A DNA stretch of 64,000 nucleotides from Devosia sp. SD17-2 (GCF_029201565.1 NZ_CP104002.1:434001-498000), one strand, 5' to 3'; positions 18,770-27,917 are shown, counted from the stretch's first letter. Translations and numbers: made by a program. The notes: a model not told the origin generated them from the letters alone.

Positions 18770-20371
18770 ATGACTGCACTTGCCCAAAACGATCTTCAGA
18801 GTCGTCTCGATTTCGTCGGCCTGGATGAGTCCGCCCGCCAGCGTCTTGCTGCAGCGAGTGCGAGCATAAACACCCATCTTGAGCCAGCGCTCAGCCGATT
18901 CTATTCCAAGCTGGTCAGTGAACCGGCGGTAGCCGGTTTCTTCAGCGGTCAGGGGCAGATGAACAGCGCCAAGGCGCGCCAGATCGGCCATTGGAAGGCT
19001 GTCGCCGAGGGACGGCTGGACGAGGACTATTTTGCTGCCAGCACCCAGGTTGGACTTGTGCACGCACGCATCGGCCTCGAGCCGCGTTGGCACATCGGCG
19101 GCTATAGCCTGATCATGGAAACGCTGGTGCGGGGCCTTGTCGCCGATGGCGTCGCTAAGGCGCTCGAACCCAAGAAGGGTGCGTTTGGCCGGACAGTGCC
19201 GCCGAGCGCGACGGAGATCGAAAGCAGCCTGACGGGCCTCACCGAGACGCTCATCAGTGTGCTCAAGACCATCATGCTCGATGTCGATATCGGCGTGTCA
19301 GCCTATTTCGCCAAGGTCAGCGAAGAAACTGAAGCCGCCAGCGAGCTGGCGCGGGCAAAGATCCATCAGGCCGTCTCTGCAACCGGGGCGGTGCTCCAGG
19401 ATGTGGCGCGCGGCGATCTGCGCTCCCGGGTGGAAGAAGATCTCGATCCCGAGTTCGAGCAGATCAAGCGCGACACCAATGCCGTTGCCGAGCGGCTGAC
19501 GACCATCGTCGGGCAGCTCCAGCACACCTCGCGCTCGTTGAAGACCGCGACCGGTGAAATTTTGTCCGGTGCCAATGATCTGGCAGACCGGACCACGCGC
19601 CAGGCGGCGACCATCGAGCAGACCACTGCCTCTATCGAGCAATTGGCCGAAGCCGTGGAGGAAAATGCCGAGCGTGCCGTCACAGCCAGCGAGAAGGCTC
19701 AGACTGTCGCGCGCAATGCCACAACCGGCGGCGAGGCCATGGAGGCGGCAAACGGGGCGATGACGGCCATCGAGACCTCGTCCTCCAAAATCTCCAATAT
19801 CATCGGCATGATTGATGACATCGCGTTCCAGACCAATCTGCTAGCGCTCAACGCTTCGGTAGAGGCGGCGCGCGCGGGCGATGCTGGCAAGGGTTTTGCC
19901 GTTGTCGCCGTGGAGGTGCGTCGTCTGGCGCAATCGGCTGCCAATGCTTCGGCCGAGGTGAAAAAGCTGATCGAGGCCAGCGCTGTCGAAGTGCGGCGCG
20001 GGGCAGGCCTTGTCGAAAATGCCTCGAAAGTCCTTCTCGATATTCTTGGCGGCGCGCGCGAGAGCGCCTCGCTGATCGACGGAATCGCCCAGGCCAATCG
20101 GAGCCAGGCGCTGGCGCTGGCCGAGGTCAAGGTCGCCGTCCGTCAGATGGATGAAATGACCCAGCACAATGCCGCTCTGGTTGAGGAAACAAATGCGGCC
20201 ATCGAGCAGACCGATGGGCAGGTGGGCGAGCTCGACAGCATTGTCGATGTGTTCCAGATCTCGAACCACTATCAGGCCAAGGTCGTCCAGCGTAGCGCGA
20301 GCCGTCCGGCCGTGACGCGTGGCCTTCGCACGGTCAACGGCAGCATTTCGCCGGATTGGAACGAGTTCTAA
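18770..20371 (+). CDS. Globin-coupled oxygen-sensing chemoreceptor (HemAT type)
   Basis: A 533-residue soluble receptor with an N-terminal globin sensor (about 5-170). The proximal haem ligand is H98 in [16 protein letters not shown], the signature of HemAT-type protoglobins. A HAMP-like segment (near 205-255) and the signalling domain with hairpin tip follow; the tail is PDWNEF. Family knowledge predicts O2 binding by the haem and control of CheA, that is aerotaxis. It is the last of five receptor genes; 138 bases separate it from the PAS receptor. Complete, no odd features. Whether it senses O2, NO or CO cannot be told from sequence. Confidence 0.93.
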   Translation: MTALAQNDLQSRLDFVGLDESARQRLAAASASINTHLEPALSRFYSKLVSEPAVAGFFSGQGQMNSAKARQIGHWKAVAEGRLDEDYFAASTQVGLVHARIGLEPRWHIGGYSLIMETLVRGLVADGVAKALEPKKGAFGRTVPPSATEIESSLTGLTETLISVLKTIMLDVDIGVSAYFAKVSEETEAASELARAKIHQAVSATGAVLQDVARGDLRSRVEEDLDPEFEQIKRDTNAVAERLTTIVGQLQHTSRSLKTATGEILSGANDLADRTTRQAATIEQTTASIEQLAEAVEENAERAVTASEKAQTVARNATTGGEAMEAANGAMTAIETSSSKISNIIGMIDDIAFQTNLLALNASVEAARAGDAGKGFAVVAVEVRRLAQSAANASAEVKKLIEASAVEVRRGAGLVENASKVLLDILGGARESASLIDGIAQANRSQALALAEVKVAVRQMDEMTQHNAALVEETNAAIEQTDGQVGELDSIVDVFQISNHYQAKVVQRSASRPAVTRGLRTVNGSISPDWNEF

Positions 20372-20405
20372 GCTGGTTGGCTCTATCGGCCGAGGGGGAG
20401 AGACT

Positions 20406-20768
20406 ATGGCCCATATCGGACTTGTGGCCCATGACGACAAGAAAGACGACCTTTGCGTCTGGGCCGAACGGCACAAGCTCAAGCTTGGCCAGCATGAGCT
20501 GTGGGGAACAGGAACCACCGGGAGCCGCATCATGGCGGCGACCGGGCTGGAGGTGACTCTGCTCAAGAGCGGCCCGCTCGGTGGCGACCAGCAATTGGGC
20601 GCCATGATCTGCGAGGGGCGGCTGGATATGCTGATCTTCTTTATTGATCCGCTGTCTGCCCAGCCCCACGATGTCGACATCAAGGCACTGACTCGATTGG
20701 CGACGCTTTACGACGTGCCTTTTGCCAATAACAAATCCACAGCAGACGCGGTTTTGGCCGCCATTTGA
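20406..20768 (+). CDS. mgsA: Methylglyoxal synthase
   Basis: A 120-residue enzyme converting dihydroxyacetone phosphate to methylglyoxal and phosphate, a bypass that relieves sugar-phosphate stress. The active-site motifs are in place: IGLVAHDDKK near the N-terminus, SGPLGGDQQLGAMI with the catalytic aspartate, and FFIDPLSAQPHDVDIKAL. It is shorter than the E. coli enzyme (152) because it lacks N- and C-terminal extensions, not because of truncation of the core. GAGGGGGAGA precedes ATG 20406. It lies 34 bases after the globin-coupled receptor and 102 before livG; a link with either is not obvious. Confidence 0.92.
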   Translation: MAHIGLVAHDDKKDDLCVWAERHKLKLGQHELWGTGTTGSRIMAATGLEVTLLKSGPLGGDQQLGAMICEGRLDMLIFFIDPLSAQPHDVDIKALTRLATLYDVPFANNKSTADAVLAAI

Positions 20769-20870
20769 GCCTGCTCTGGTTGACCGCTTGGTCCGCTTGT
20801 GAACAGATGCCGCAAAAATGTCCGGACCAATCGGGCACAATGGTATCTTCAGGAAACTCAGGGCGGACCG

Positions 20871-21653
20871 GTGTCGACCGATTTGGTTATTGACGTTCGC
20901 AACGTCACAAAGCGTTTTGGCGGCTTGCTGGCCGTCAATAATTGTTCGCTATCAGTCAAGCGCGGTTCGATCACCGGGCTGATCGGGCCCAATGGAGCGG
21001 GCAAGTCGACCCTGTTCAACATGGTCGCCGGCAATATTGTACCCGATAGTGGCCAAGTCGTGTTCGACGGCCAGGATGTGACGGGGCTGGCGCCGCATCA
21101 ATTGTTCCGTATCGGCATGCTGCGCACCTTCCAGATTGCGCACGAATTCTCGCAGATGACGGCGCTCGAAAACCTGATGATGGTGCCCGGTGATCAGCCC
21201 GGAGAGCGCCTGTTAGACACCTGGTTCCGGCCGGGGCTCGTGCGGTCCCGCGAGACCGAGGTGCGCAAGAAAGCCCTCAACGTCATCGACTTCCTCAAGC
21301 TCGGCCATGTCCGCAATGAGCTGGCCGGCAATCTCTCGGGCGGACAGAAGAAACTGCTCGAGCTTGGTCGCACCATGATGGTCGACGCAAAGGTCGTCCT
21401 GCTCGATGAGGTCGCCGCCGGCGTCAACAAGAGCCTGCTCAATGATCTCGCCAGCAATATCGAGCGGATGAACAAGGAGCTGGGCTATACGTTCTTTGTC
21501 ATCGAGCACGACATGGATCTGATCGGTCGCCTTTGCGATCCCGTCATTGTCATGGCCCAGGGCGAGAAGATCGCCGAAGGTCCAATGGCCGAAATCCGCG
21601 CCAATCCCGCTATCGTCGAAGCCTATTTCGGCTCGCCAGCCGAGGTCGCATAA
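20871..21653 (+). CDS. livG: Branched-chain amino acid ABC transporter ATP-binding protein LivG
   Basis: A 260-residue ATPase of the Liv family. Walker A GPNGAGKST, Q-loop region FQIAHEFSQM, signature LSGGQKKLLELGR, Walker B VVLLDEVAAGVN and H-loop EHDMDL are all present. With LivF it powers import through LivH and LivM. A GTG start at 20871 (VSTDLVIDVRNVTK) is preferred because it matches usual length and follows AGGGCGG; the open frame runs back to 20799. The spacing to livF is three bases, and livGFHM form one operon. Confidence 0.92.
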   Translation: MSTDLVIDVRNVTKRFGGLLAVNNCSLSVKRGSITGLIGPNGAGKSTLFNMVAGNIVPDSGQVVFDGQDVTGLAPHQLFRIGMLRTFQIAHEFSQMTALENLMMVPGDQPGERLLDTWFRPGLVRSRETEVRKKALNVIDFLKLGHVRNELAGNLSGGQKKLLELGRTMMVDAKVVLLDEVAAGVNKSLLNDLASNIERMNKELGYTFFVIEHDMDLIGRLCDPVIVMAQGEKIAEGPMAEIRANPAIVEAYFGSPAEVA

Positions 21654-21656
21654 ACA

Positions 21657-22361
21657 ATGGCATTGATCGAACTCAAGCATGTGGTTGGCGGCTATGGTGG
21701 CGCGCCCATTCTCAACGGCGTCAATATCGCCATTGAGAAAAGTGACATCGGGGTCATCGTCGGCCCCAATGGCGCCGGCAAGTCGACCACACTCAAGGCC
21801 ATTTTCGGGCTGCTCAAGGTCACTGGCGGCACGATCGAATTCGGCGGCGAGAACATCGCCAATTCCCTGCCCGACAGGCTGGTCCCCAAGGGGTTAAGCT
21901 TCGTGCCGCAGGAAAAGAATGTCTTCACCTCGATGACCGTCGAGGAAAATCTCGAGATGGGTGCCTTTACCCGCACCGATGATTTCACCGGCACCATAAA
22001 CTGGGTCTATGACATGTTCCCGGTGCTCAAGGAAAAGCGCCGGCAGCCGGCGGGCGAGCTTTCAGGCGGCCAGCGTCAGATGGTGGCGATGGGCCGTGCG
22101 CTGATGAGCAAGCCCAGCCTGCTCATGCTTGATGAGCCCTCGGCGGGCCTGTCGCCGCGCTATGTGATCGAGATTTTCGAGACCATCGTTCGCGTCAACA
22201 AGGAGGGCGTGGGCATTCTGATGGTCGAGCAGAATGCGCGCCAGGCTCTCGCCTTTGCCTCCAAAGGCTTCGTGCTGGCCCAGGGCCAGAACCGTTTTAC
22301 CGGCACCGGGCAGGAATTGATCGACGATCCTGAAGTGGCCAAGAGTTTCCTGGGGGGCTAG
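21657..22361 (+). CDS. livF: Branched-chain amino acid ABC transporter ATP-binding protein LivF
   Basis: A 234-residue second ATPase of the Liv importer, with Walker A GPNGAGKSTT, signature LSGGQRQMVAMGRAL, Walker B LLMLDEPSAGLSP and switch region VEQNARQAL. It follows livG by three bases and precedes livH by three. Length and motifs are fully typical. Its partner ATPase is LivG; the two form the nucleotide-binding dimer beneath LivHM. Confidence 0.95.
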   Translation: MALIELKHVVGGYGGAPILNGVNIAIEKSDIGVIVGPNGAGKSTTLKAIFGLLKVTGGTIEFGGENIANSLPDRLVPKGLSFVPQEKNVFTSMTVEENLEMGAFTRTDDFTGTINWVYDMFPVLKEKRRQPAGELSGGQRQMVAMGRALMSKPSLLMLDEPSAGLSPRYVIEIFETIVRVNKEGVGILMVEQNARQALAFASKGFVLAQGQNRFTGTGQELIDDPEVAKSFLGG

Positions 22362-22364
22362 GCC

Positions 22365-23372
22365 GTGGACGAGCTTATTTTCTTTATCAACCGCGTGCTG
22401 ATCTCCGGCACGGTTCTGGGGTCGATCTACGCGCTGGGCGCTATCGGCATCACCCTGATCTTCGGCATCCTGCGCTTTGCTCATTTTGCCCATGGCGACA
22501 TGATGACCATGGGGGCGTTCATTGCCTTCGTGCTGGCAACCGCGCTCGCCGCCTCTGGCATTATCCTGCCGCTGCCCATGGCCTTCGTGGTTCTGCCGGT
22601 GGCGATGATCATCACGGCGCTTCTGGCGCTGGGCATCGACAAGGGCTTTTATGCTCCGCTGCGCGCCCGTGGGGCCAAGCCGGTCACCCTGCTCATTGCC
22701 TCGATCGGCGTGACGCTGATGATGCAGGGTCTGTTGCGCCTGATCTTCGGCTCGGGCACCAAGTCGATCTATGTGCCTGGCGAAACCAAGGATATTTTCC
22801 GCATCGACATGAGCTGGGCTGGCGGCAGCCGGCCGATCAACATCACCGAGCCGCAGTTGATCATGTTCGTGGTCACGGCGCTGATTGTTGTGGCACTGCA
22901 TCTGTTCCTCACCCGCTCGCGCCTCGGCAAGGCGATGCGCGCCATGGCTGACAATGCCGCGCTGGCCCAGGTTTCGGGCATCAATACCGCGCTCGTCGTC
23001 CGCGTGACATGGGTGATTGCCGGCTCGCTCGCCTGCGTTGCCGGCACCATGCTGGCGCTCGACGTGGCGCTGATGCCTGACCTCGCCTTCAATATCGTGC
23101 TGCCGATCTTCGCAGCGGCGATCGTCGGCGGCCTTGGCCACGCCTATGGCGCCATCGTCGGCGGGTTCCTCATCGCCTTCGCCGAAACGCTCGCCGTGTT
23201 CAACTGGACCGCCGTGCTGCGCCCGCTCAACGCCATCCTGCCTGAGGGCATGGCGCTGCCGGCGAACCTGGCGTTGGTTCCGACCGAATATAAGCTCACA
23301 GTCGCCTTCGTCATCCTCGTGGTGACCCTTCTGGTGCGCCCGACCGGTATCTTCAAGGGAGCCTCGACATGA
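22365..23372 (+). CDS. livH: Branched-chain amino acid ABC transporter permease LivH
   Basis: A 335-residue inner-membrane permease with about eight hydrophobic helices. The family motif region is ALGAIGITLIFGILRFAHFAHGD near the N-terminus and ALAQVSGINTALVVRVTWVI in the middle loop contacting the ATPases. It begins with GTG at 22365, three bases after livF, and overlaps livM by four (ATGA). The exact substrate range (branched-chain amino acids, amides, others) is not fixed by sequence. Confidence 0.93.
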   Translation: MDELIFFINRVLISGTVLGSIYALGAIGITLIFGILRFAHFAHGDMMTMGAFIAFVLATALAASGIILPLPMAFVVLPVAMIITALLALGIDKGFYAPLRARGAKPVTLLIASIGVTLMMQGLLRLIFGSGTKSIYVPGETKDIFRIDMSWAGGSRPINITEPQLIMFVVTALIVVALHLFLTRSRLGKAMRAMADNAALAQVSGINTALVVRVTWVIAGSLACVAGTMLALDVALMPDLAFNIVLPIFAAAIVGGLGHAYGAIVGGFLIAFAETLAVFNWTAVLRPLNAILPEGMALPANLALVPTEYKLTVAFVILVVTLLVRPTGIFKGAST

Positions 23373-24688
23373 GTCTCGCCTCTTCGCTTTCGACCAGCCT
23401 CCAGAGCCCGCTCAAGCGCGGCATCGTGCTCTTTGTCGCCATGTTCGTGATCGTGCTGATCACCGGCATGGTGCAGGGCGGGGCATCCATCCTGCTGATC
23501 CTCACCCAGGCGACAGCCTTTGCGCTGATTGCGCTGGGGCTCAATATCCAGTGGGGCTACGGCGGGCTCTTCAACTTCGCCATCATGGGCTTTCTCATGG
23601 TGGGCGGCGCTTCGACCGTGTTCCTCTCCTATCCGGTCAATCCCGAATTCTGGAACAGTGACGGCCCGCTCATGCTGGGCAAGGTCCTGCTGGCGTTTCT
23701 CGCCGGTCTGGTGCTGGTCATGGCGGCACGCCGCAGCGATCGCATCGGGATCACTGGGAAGGGCCGGACGGCCTTGATCGTGTTGGCCTGGTTTGTTGCC
23801 TATGTCATCTATCGCAGCCAGATCGATCCGGCCGCCGCCTATATCGAATCCACGGCCGGGTTTGTCGGCGGTCTCGGGCTGCACCCGGTCCTCGGCTGGG
23901 CCTTTGGTGGTCTGGTCTCGGCTGTTATCGCCTTCTATATCGGCCGCATCAGCCTTGGTTTGCGCACGGACTATCTCGCCATCGCCACGATCGGCATGTC
24001 GGAAATTCTACGCGCCCTGATCAAGAACATGGACTGGCTGACCCGCGGGACGATGACTGTCTCGCCCATGCCCTGGCCGACGCCGCTGCCGCAGCATCTG
24101 CAGGCGATTGGTTTTTCCATTCCGGACAGTTTTATCTACGCCCGACTGGGCTTCCTGGTTCTGTCGGTCATCATCCTCATCGTGGCCTTCATCATCGTCC
24201 AGCGCGCCTATGGCGGGCCGTGGGGCCGCATGATGCGCGCCATCCGCGACAATCACATCGCTGCGGGCTCGATGGGCAAGGATGTCACCGGACGTCAGCT
24301 CGAGCTTTTTATCTTTGGCTCGATCCTGATGGGTATCGGCGGCGCCATGCTCGCCACCTTCTCGCAGATCTTCGACCCTTCCGGTTATCAGCCGATCAAC
24401 CACACCTTCATGATCTGGGTGATGGTGATCGTCGGCGGCGCCGGCAATAATTGGGGCGTCGTGCTTGGCGCGTTCCTCATCTACATCGTCTGGATCATCT
24501 CCGATCCACTCGCGCAGCTGATCTTCCTCAATCTGTCGGGCCTCACCGAACAGCTCGGCTGGGGCGCCATTCCAGAGATCGACAGTCGTGCCCTGCAAAT
24601 GCGCGTCTTTGTGCTCGGCGTGGTCATCACGCTCGCCCTGCGCTACGCGCCCAAGGGCCTGCTGCCCGAGACCGTCAAGCACGGCTAG
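23369..24688 (+). CDS. livM: Branched-chain amino acid ABC transporter permease LivM
   Basis: A 439-residue permease, second membrane subunit of the Liv importer. Hydrophobic helices occur throughout; LALIALGLNIQWGYGGLFNF-like LivM signature lies near residues 48-70 and GGPWGRMMRAIRDNHIAAGS is the cytoplasmic coupling loop. An insert of charged and hydrophobic sequence between helices (about 125-150) is usual for LivM. It overlaps livH as ATGA and ends the operon before a strong terminator. Confidence 0.93.
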   Translation: MSLASSLSTSLQSPLKRGIVLFVAMFVIVLITGMVQGGASILLILTQATAFALIALGLNIQWGYGGLFNFAIMGFLMVGGASTVFLSYPVNPEFWNSDGPLMLGKVLLAFLAGLVLVMAARRSDRIGITGKGRTALIVLAWFVAYVIYRSQIDPAAAYIESTAGFVGGLGLHPVLGWAFGGLVSAVIAFYIGRISLGLRTDYLAIATIGMSEILRALIKNMDWLTRGTMTVSPMPWPTPLPQHLQAIGFSIPDSFIYARLGFLVLSVIILIVAFIIVQRAYGGPWGRMMRAIRDNHIAAGSMGKDVTGRQLELFIFGSILMGIGGAMLATFSQIFDPSGYQPINHTFMIWVMVIVGGAGNNWGVVLGAFLIYIVWIISDPLAQLIFLNLSGLTEQLGWGAIPEIDSRALQMRVFVLGVVITLALRYAPKGLLPETVKHG

Positions 24689-24719
24689 GCGCTTGCGCGG
24701 CAAGATACGCTCTCATCGG

Positions 24720-24749
24720 CACCACCCGGGATATCCGGGTGGTGTTTTT
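24720..24749 (+). terminator. Intrinsic terminator of livGFHM
   Basis: Perfect 10-bp stem (24720-24729 with 24735-24744, CACCACCCGG), loop GATAT, followed by TTTTT. It lies 31 bases after the livM stop. Confidence 0.9.
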
Positions 24750-24811
24750 ATTTGAGGGGTTCGAGTACCGGCACGGACCCGGTTACGACGCCCGAGATCG
24801 CTGTGTTGCTC

Positions 24812-25405
24812 TTACCGTCGGGCTGTGACCCAAAGCCACTCAGTGGGCTCGCCGTCATACCCGCCGCCCATATGTAGGCTGAGCGTTAGCTCTGCCCAGT
24901 CGGCTGCATCACGAAAATACGCCAGAAGCGTCTCGGCATCGGGATAGTTGTAGTAACGCCCGAACCTGTCGCGCCCCTCGCCGGAACCGGCTTTGAAGCT
25001 GGCGACACAGAGGCCGCCGGATCGCAGCGCCCGATGAATCCGGGAGAGGTCGTCGGTGAGCTCATCTGCTGGTGCATGCAGGAGGCTGGCGCTGGCCCAG
25101 ACGCCGTCATAGGCCTGCTCATCCTCGAGTTGATCAAACCTCATGATGCAGACCTTGCGGCCGATGAGCCGCTCGGCTTGCTCGGCCAGCTCTGGCGAGC
25201 CATCGCTAGGCTGGACATCAAAACCCCTCGAGAGCAGATAGGCCGCGTCCTTGCCGCTGCCCGTCCCCAGTTCCAGCACAGCGCCGCCCTGGGGCAGGGC
25301 GTCTGCAAAGGCGACCAGCTGTCGCGAGGGCACGCCGCTCGCATGCTGGACATAGGTCGCCGCATTGTCTGCATAGAATTTCAGCGTCTGGTCGTCGGCC
25401 ATCAC
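24812..25405 (-). CDS. Class I SAM-dependent methyltransferase
   Basis: A 197-residue protein with the glycine-rich SAM motif VLELGTGSGKDAAYLL (about 42-57), followed by DVQPSDGSPE (motif II acid) and the DGVWASASLLHAP motif IV region. This is the Methyltransf_11/25 type of small-molecule methyltransferase; the substrate cannot be deduced. It is transcribed leftwards, downstream of livK and beyond the livK terminator, and convergent with the liv operon. ATG 25405 and 25402 are equally possible starts, with AGGAGGG close upstream. Confidence 0.85.
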   Translation of the reverse strand: MMADDQTLKFYADNAATYVQHASGVPSRQLVAFADALPQGGAVLELGTGSGKDAAYLLSRGFDVQPSDGSPELAEQAERLIGRKVCIMRFDQLEDEQAYDGVWASASLLHAPADELTDDLSRIHRALRSGGLCVASFKAGSGEGRDRFGRYYNYPDAETLLAYFRDAADWAELTLSLHMGGGYDGEPTEWLWVTARR

Positions 25406-25423
25406 ACCCTCCTGAAACGAAAA

Positions 25424-25447
25424 CGGCCCGGGATCGCTTCCGGGCCG
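25424..25447 (-). terminator. Intrinsic terminator of livK
   Basis: An 8-bp stem CGGCCCGG/CCGGGCCG (25424-25431 with 25440-25447); on the minus strand it is followed by TTTTCGTTT. It lies 29 bases after the livK stop. Confidence 0.85.
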
Positions 25448-25476
25448 CTGTTCTGGTCTGTGGGACCTGTGCCTGA

Positions 25477-26685
25477 CTACTCGATCAGGCCCTTGTTCAC
25501 CACGGCGCCGCCTTCGACGACGAAGTAGTTGATGGCGCCGGCGACGTCGCCGACGTCATCGAACTCGACGGTGCCCGAAGCGCCTTCGTAGTTGATGTCG
25601 GTACCGGCAGCGATCAGCTCCTTGGCCTTGGACCATTCGCCCGGCAGGATGGTTTCGCCCGGAGCGTTGGATACTTCGCGCAGGGCGGCAGAGATGCCGT
25701 CGCGGTCAGCCGAGCCGGACTTCTCGATGGCCAGAGCCAGCAGGAACACGGCGTCGTAGGAGTTGGTCACATAGGTGCCATTGGCGTCCTGGCCAGCGGC
25801 AGTAGTGAGGGCGACGAGGGCGTCGAAGGCCGGGCCGGCAGCGGGAGCCGCCTGGGTCAGGATCATGCCTTCGAGATCAGCACCGTTGCGCGAAGCCAGC
25901 AGGGCTTCACCGGCCATGCCGTCGCCACCGACGAAGAGGTCGAACGAGCCGGCTTCAACAGCCTGGTTCAGGATGGCGCCGCCGCCGGCGTTTTCGTAGC
26001 CGTAAATCACCAGGGTGGTGGCGCCAGCAGCTTCGATCTGGCCGATTTCCGGACGATAGTCGGCCTTGCCGTCTTCATGGGCAACGCTGGCGAGAACAGT
26101 GCCGCCGGCAGCCTTGAAGGCCTCTTCAAAGGCGCCTGCGAGGCCCGAACCGTAGTCGTTGTTGACGAAGGTCACGCCGACTTCGGTGACACCCTGGGCG
26201 ATCAGCAGCTCAGCGGCCTTGACGCCCTGGATGCTGTCCGGAACGACGTCGCGGAACACGAGGTCATTGTCGTCGAGCTCGGCGACGGCCGGGGCGGTCG
26301 AAGCGGGCGAGATCATCACGACGTTGCCAGGAATTGCCGAGCCATTGGCGCCGGCAATGGTTGCGCCCGAGCAATAGCCGCCGAAGATGGCGACGACGTT
26401 CTCGGCATTGACCAGACGGTCAGCGGCCGGGCCGGCTGCACCGCCGTCACAAGCCGAGTCTGCAAGAACGGAAGACAGGGTCAGGCCATCGAGAATGCCA
26501 CCCTGGTCGTTGACATTTGCGATGGCGAGGTTGCCGGCATCGACCATGCCCGGAGCAAAGCCCGCGATCGGGCCGGTCACGTCGGCGAGAAAGCCGATCT
26601 TGACTTCCTGAGCGAGAGCAGGTGCTGCCAGGCCAAGGGTGGCGGCGGCGACAGCCAGGGTCAGGGTATTCTTGAAATTGCGCAT
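25477..26685 (-). CDS. livK: Branched-chain amino acid ABC transporter substrate-binding protein LivK
   Basis: A 402-residue periplasmic binding protein. The signal peptide is MRNFKNTLTLAVAAATLGLA followed by APALAQ with cleavage expected after the AQ-preceding AxA. The mature protein has the Peripla_BP_6 pattern: VKIGFLADVTGPIAG, then IFGGYCSGATIA, VISPASTAPAV and a late YDAVFLLALAIEKSG. It should deliver ligand to LivHM. The gene is inverted relative to livGFHM and separated by a methyltransferase gene, so it has its own promoter; a possible -35/-10 pair lies in 26790-26830 on the minus strand but is weak. Highly acidic, as expected for a periplasmic protein. Confidence 0.93.
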   Translation of the reverse strand: MRNFKNTLTLAVAAATLGLAAPALAQEVKIGFLADVTGPIAGFAPGMVDAGNLAIANVNDQGGILDGLTLSSVLADSACDGGAAGPAADRLVNAENVVAIFGGYCSGATIAGANGSAIPGNVVMISPASTAPAVAELDDNDLVFRDVVPDSIQGVKAAELLIAQGVTEVGVTFVNNDYGSGLAGAFEEAFKAAGGTVLASVAHEDGKADYRPEIGQIEAAGATTLVIYGYENAGGGAILNQAVEAGSFDLFVGGDGMAGEALLASRNGADLEGMILTQAAPAAGPAFDALVALTTAAGQDANGTYVTNSYDAVFLLALAIEKSGSADRDGISAALREVSNAPGETILPGEWSKAKELIAAGTDINYEGASGTVEFDDVGDVAGAINYFVVEGGAVVNKGLIE

Positions 26686-26906
26686 AGACGTCCCTCTGCT
26701 TGCGTTACCTGCCGGGCGGCTTGATAGCCCGCTCTTGCGGCAGGGAACGGAATGTGGAGGCGCGACCCGCGCCTCTCTGGAGCGGACTGTTGCACATTCC
26801 GCGACTAAAAGTCACCGGGGTTCGCGCGACAATTGTACAAGCCGTTTCGGTTGCTTAACGCGAGTGGTTTGCGCATAGACTGAGCCTTGTTACTGAAGGG
26901 ATCAGC

Positions 26907-27917
26907 ATGCGGCTTGTGCAGTGGACTTTTCTCGGTGCGGTGCTTGCTCTGGCCGGTCAGCCCGCCATGGCGCAGTTCACAGTCCTCGACGACGAGCCCG
27001 CTTCGGCAGTGGGTGACCCTGGTGCGGCCCCGAGCCGGCCCTGCGGGGCCCAGCCGATTGCCATCGCCCGCATGAGCTGGCCGTCGGCGGCGCTGCTGGC
27101 GGAAATCCACGCGCGTCTGCTGGTCAGCGAATATGGCTGCGACGTGCGGGTTATCCCCGGAGACATGCCGGTGACCACTTCCTCCATGGGCTCTTCGGGC
27201 CAGCCTGCGGTCGCGCCGGAAGTGTGGGTGACGCGGATCGCCGATGTGTGGAATGGCGCCATCGAGGCGCAGATGGTGCGCAGCGCCGCGCCAACTTACG
27301 TCGAAACCAGCTTTGAAGGCTGGTTCATGCCTGCTTATGCGGTGAGTGGGGCTGTGCCAGCGGCGGCGGAACTGGCTGCAACCCTACCGGAAGGCGGTGA
27401 GCGCACGCGGTTCATCTCCTGTCCCGCCGATTGGGCCTGCGCGCTGATCAATCGGAACCTGCTCGAAGCCCACGGGCTGGAGGACAGGGTCGAGGTGATC
27501 GAGCCGGCCAATCGGTTCGAGATGGACACGCTGATCGGAGAGGCGGTCAACCGTCGCGAAGCTTTCTTCTTCTACTACTGGCAGCCCAATGCCGTGCTGG
27601 AGCAGCTCGACTTCGTGGCGCTCGACATGGGCGCCTATGATGAAGAGGCTGCCAAATGCCTCGCGCGGCAGGTCTGTGTAGACGCAAAGCCGAGCGCCTA
27701 TCCCAGCGAGATGGTCGTGGTGGCGCTGAGCGATTGGGTTTTCTCCGAGGCGCCGCAGGTGGCGAGCTATTTCCAGCGCTCGAGCCTGAAGCTTGAAGAA
27801 ATGAACGCGCTCCTCGCGCAGACCAGCGAGCCTGGCGCGACGATCGAGAGCGTGGCCGATGCGTTTGTGGCCTCCCGGCGCGACGTCTGGAGCGCCTGGG
27901 TGGCGGAGACACCCTGA
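26907..27917 (+). CDS. Orphan glycine betaine/proline-type ABC substrate-binding protein
   Basis: A 336-residue secreted protein with signal peptide (MRLVQWTFLGAVLALAG, AMA cleavage site near residue 23). The mature part resembles the OpuAC/ProX family: IAIARMSWPSAALLAEI at the start of domain 1, EVWVTRIADVWNGAIE in the middle, and aromatic-rich stretches (FFFYYWQPNAVLEQ) that could form the cation-binding cage. No permease or ATPase gene is adjacent, so it either serves a transporter elsewhere or acts alone. It is divergent from livK across 221 bases. Ligand is inferred from family only. Confidence 0.8.
   Translation: MRLVQWTFLGAVLALAGQPAMAQFTVLDDEPASAVGDPGAAPSRPCGAQPIAIARMSWPSAALLAEIHARLLVSEYGCDVRVIPGDMPVTTSSMGSSGQPAVAPEVWVTRIADVWNGAIEAQMVRSAAPTYVETSFEGWFMPAYAVSGAVPAAAELAATLPEGGERTRFISCPADWACALINRNLLEAHGLEDRVEVIEPANRFEMDTLIGEAVNRREAFFFYYWQPNAVLEQLDFVALDMGAYDEEAAKCLARQVCVDAKPSAYPSEMVVVALSDWVFSEAPQVASYFQRSSLKLEEMNALLAQTSEPGATIESVADAFVASRRDVWSAWVAETP

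Noticed and set aside
20406..20768. Suspicion that mgsA is truncated because it has 120 residues
   Set aside because: All catalytic motifs are inside the frame and short forms are usual in rhizobia; only terminal extensions of the E. coli type are missing.
26840..26906. Sigma-70-like promoter for the betaine-type binding protein gene (TTGCTT ... TAGACT)
   Set aside because: The spacer is 19 bases and both boxes match poorly, so it was not entered as a feature.
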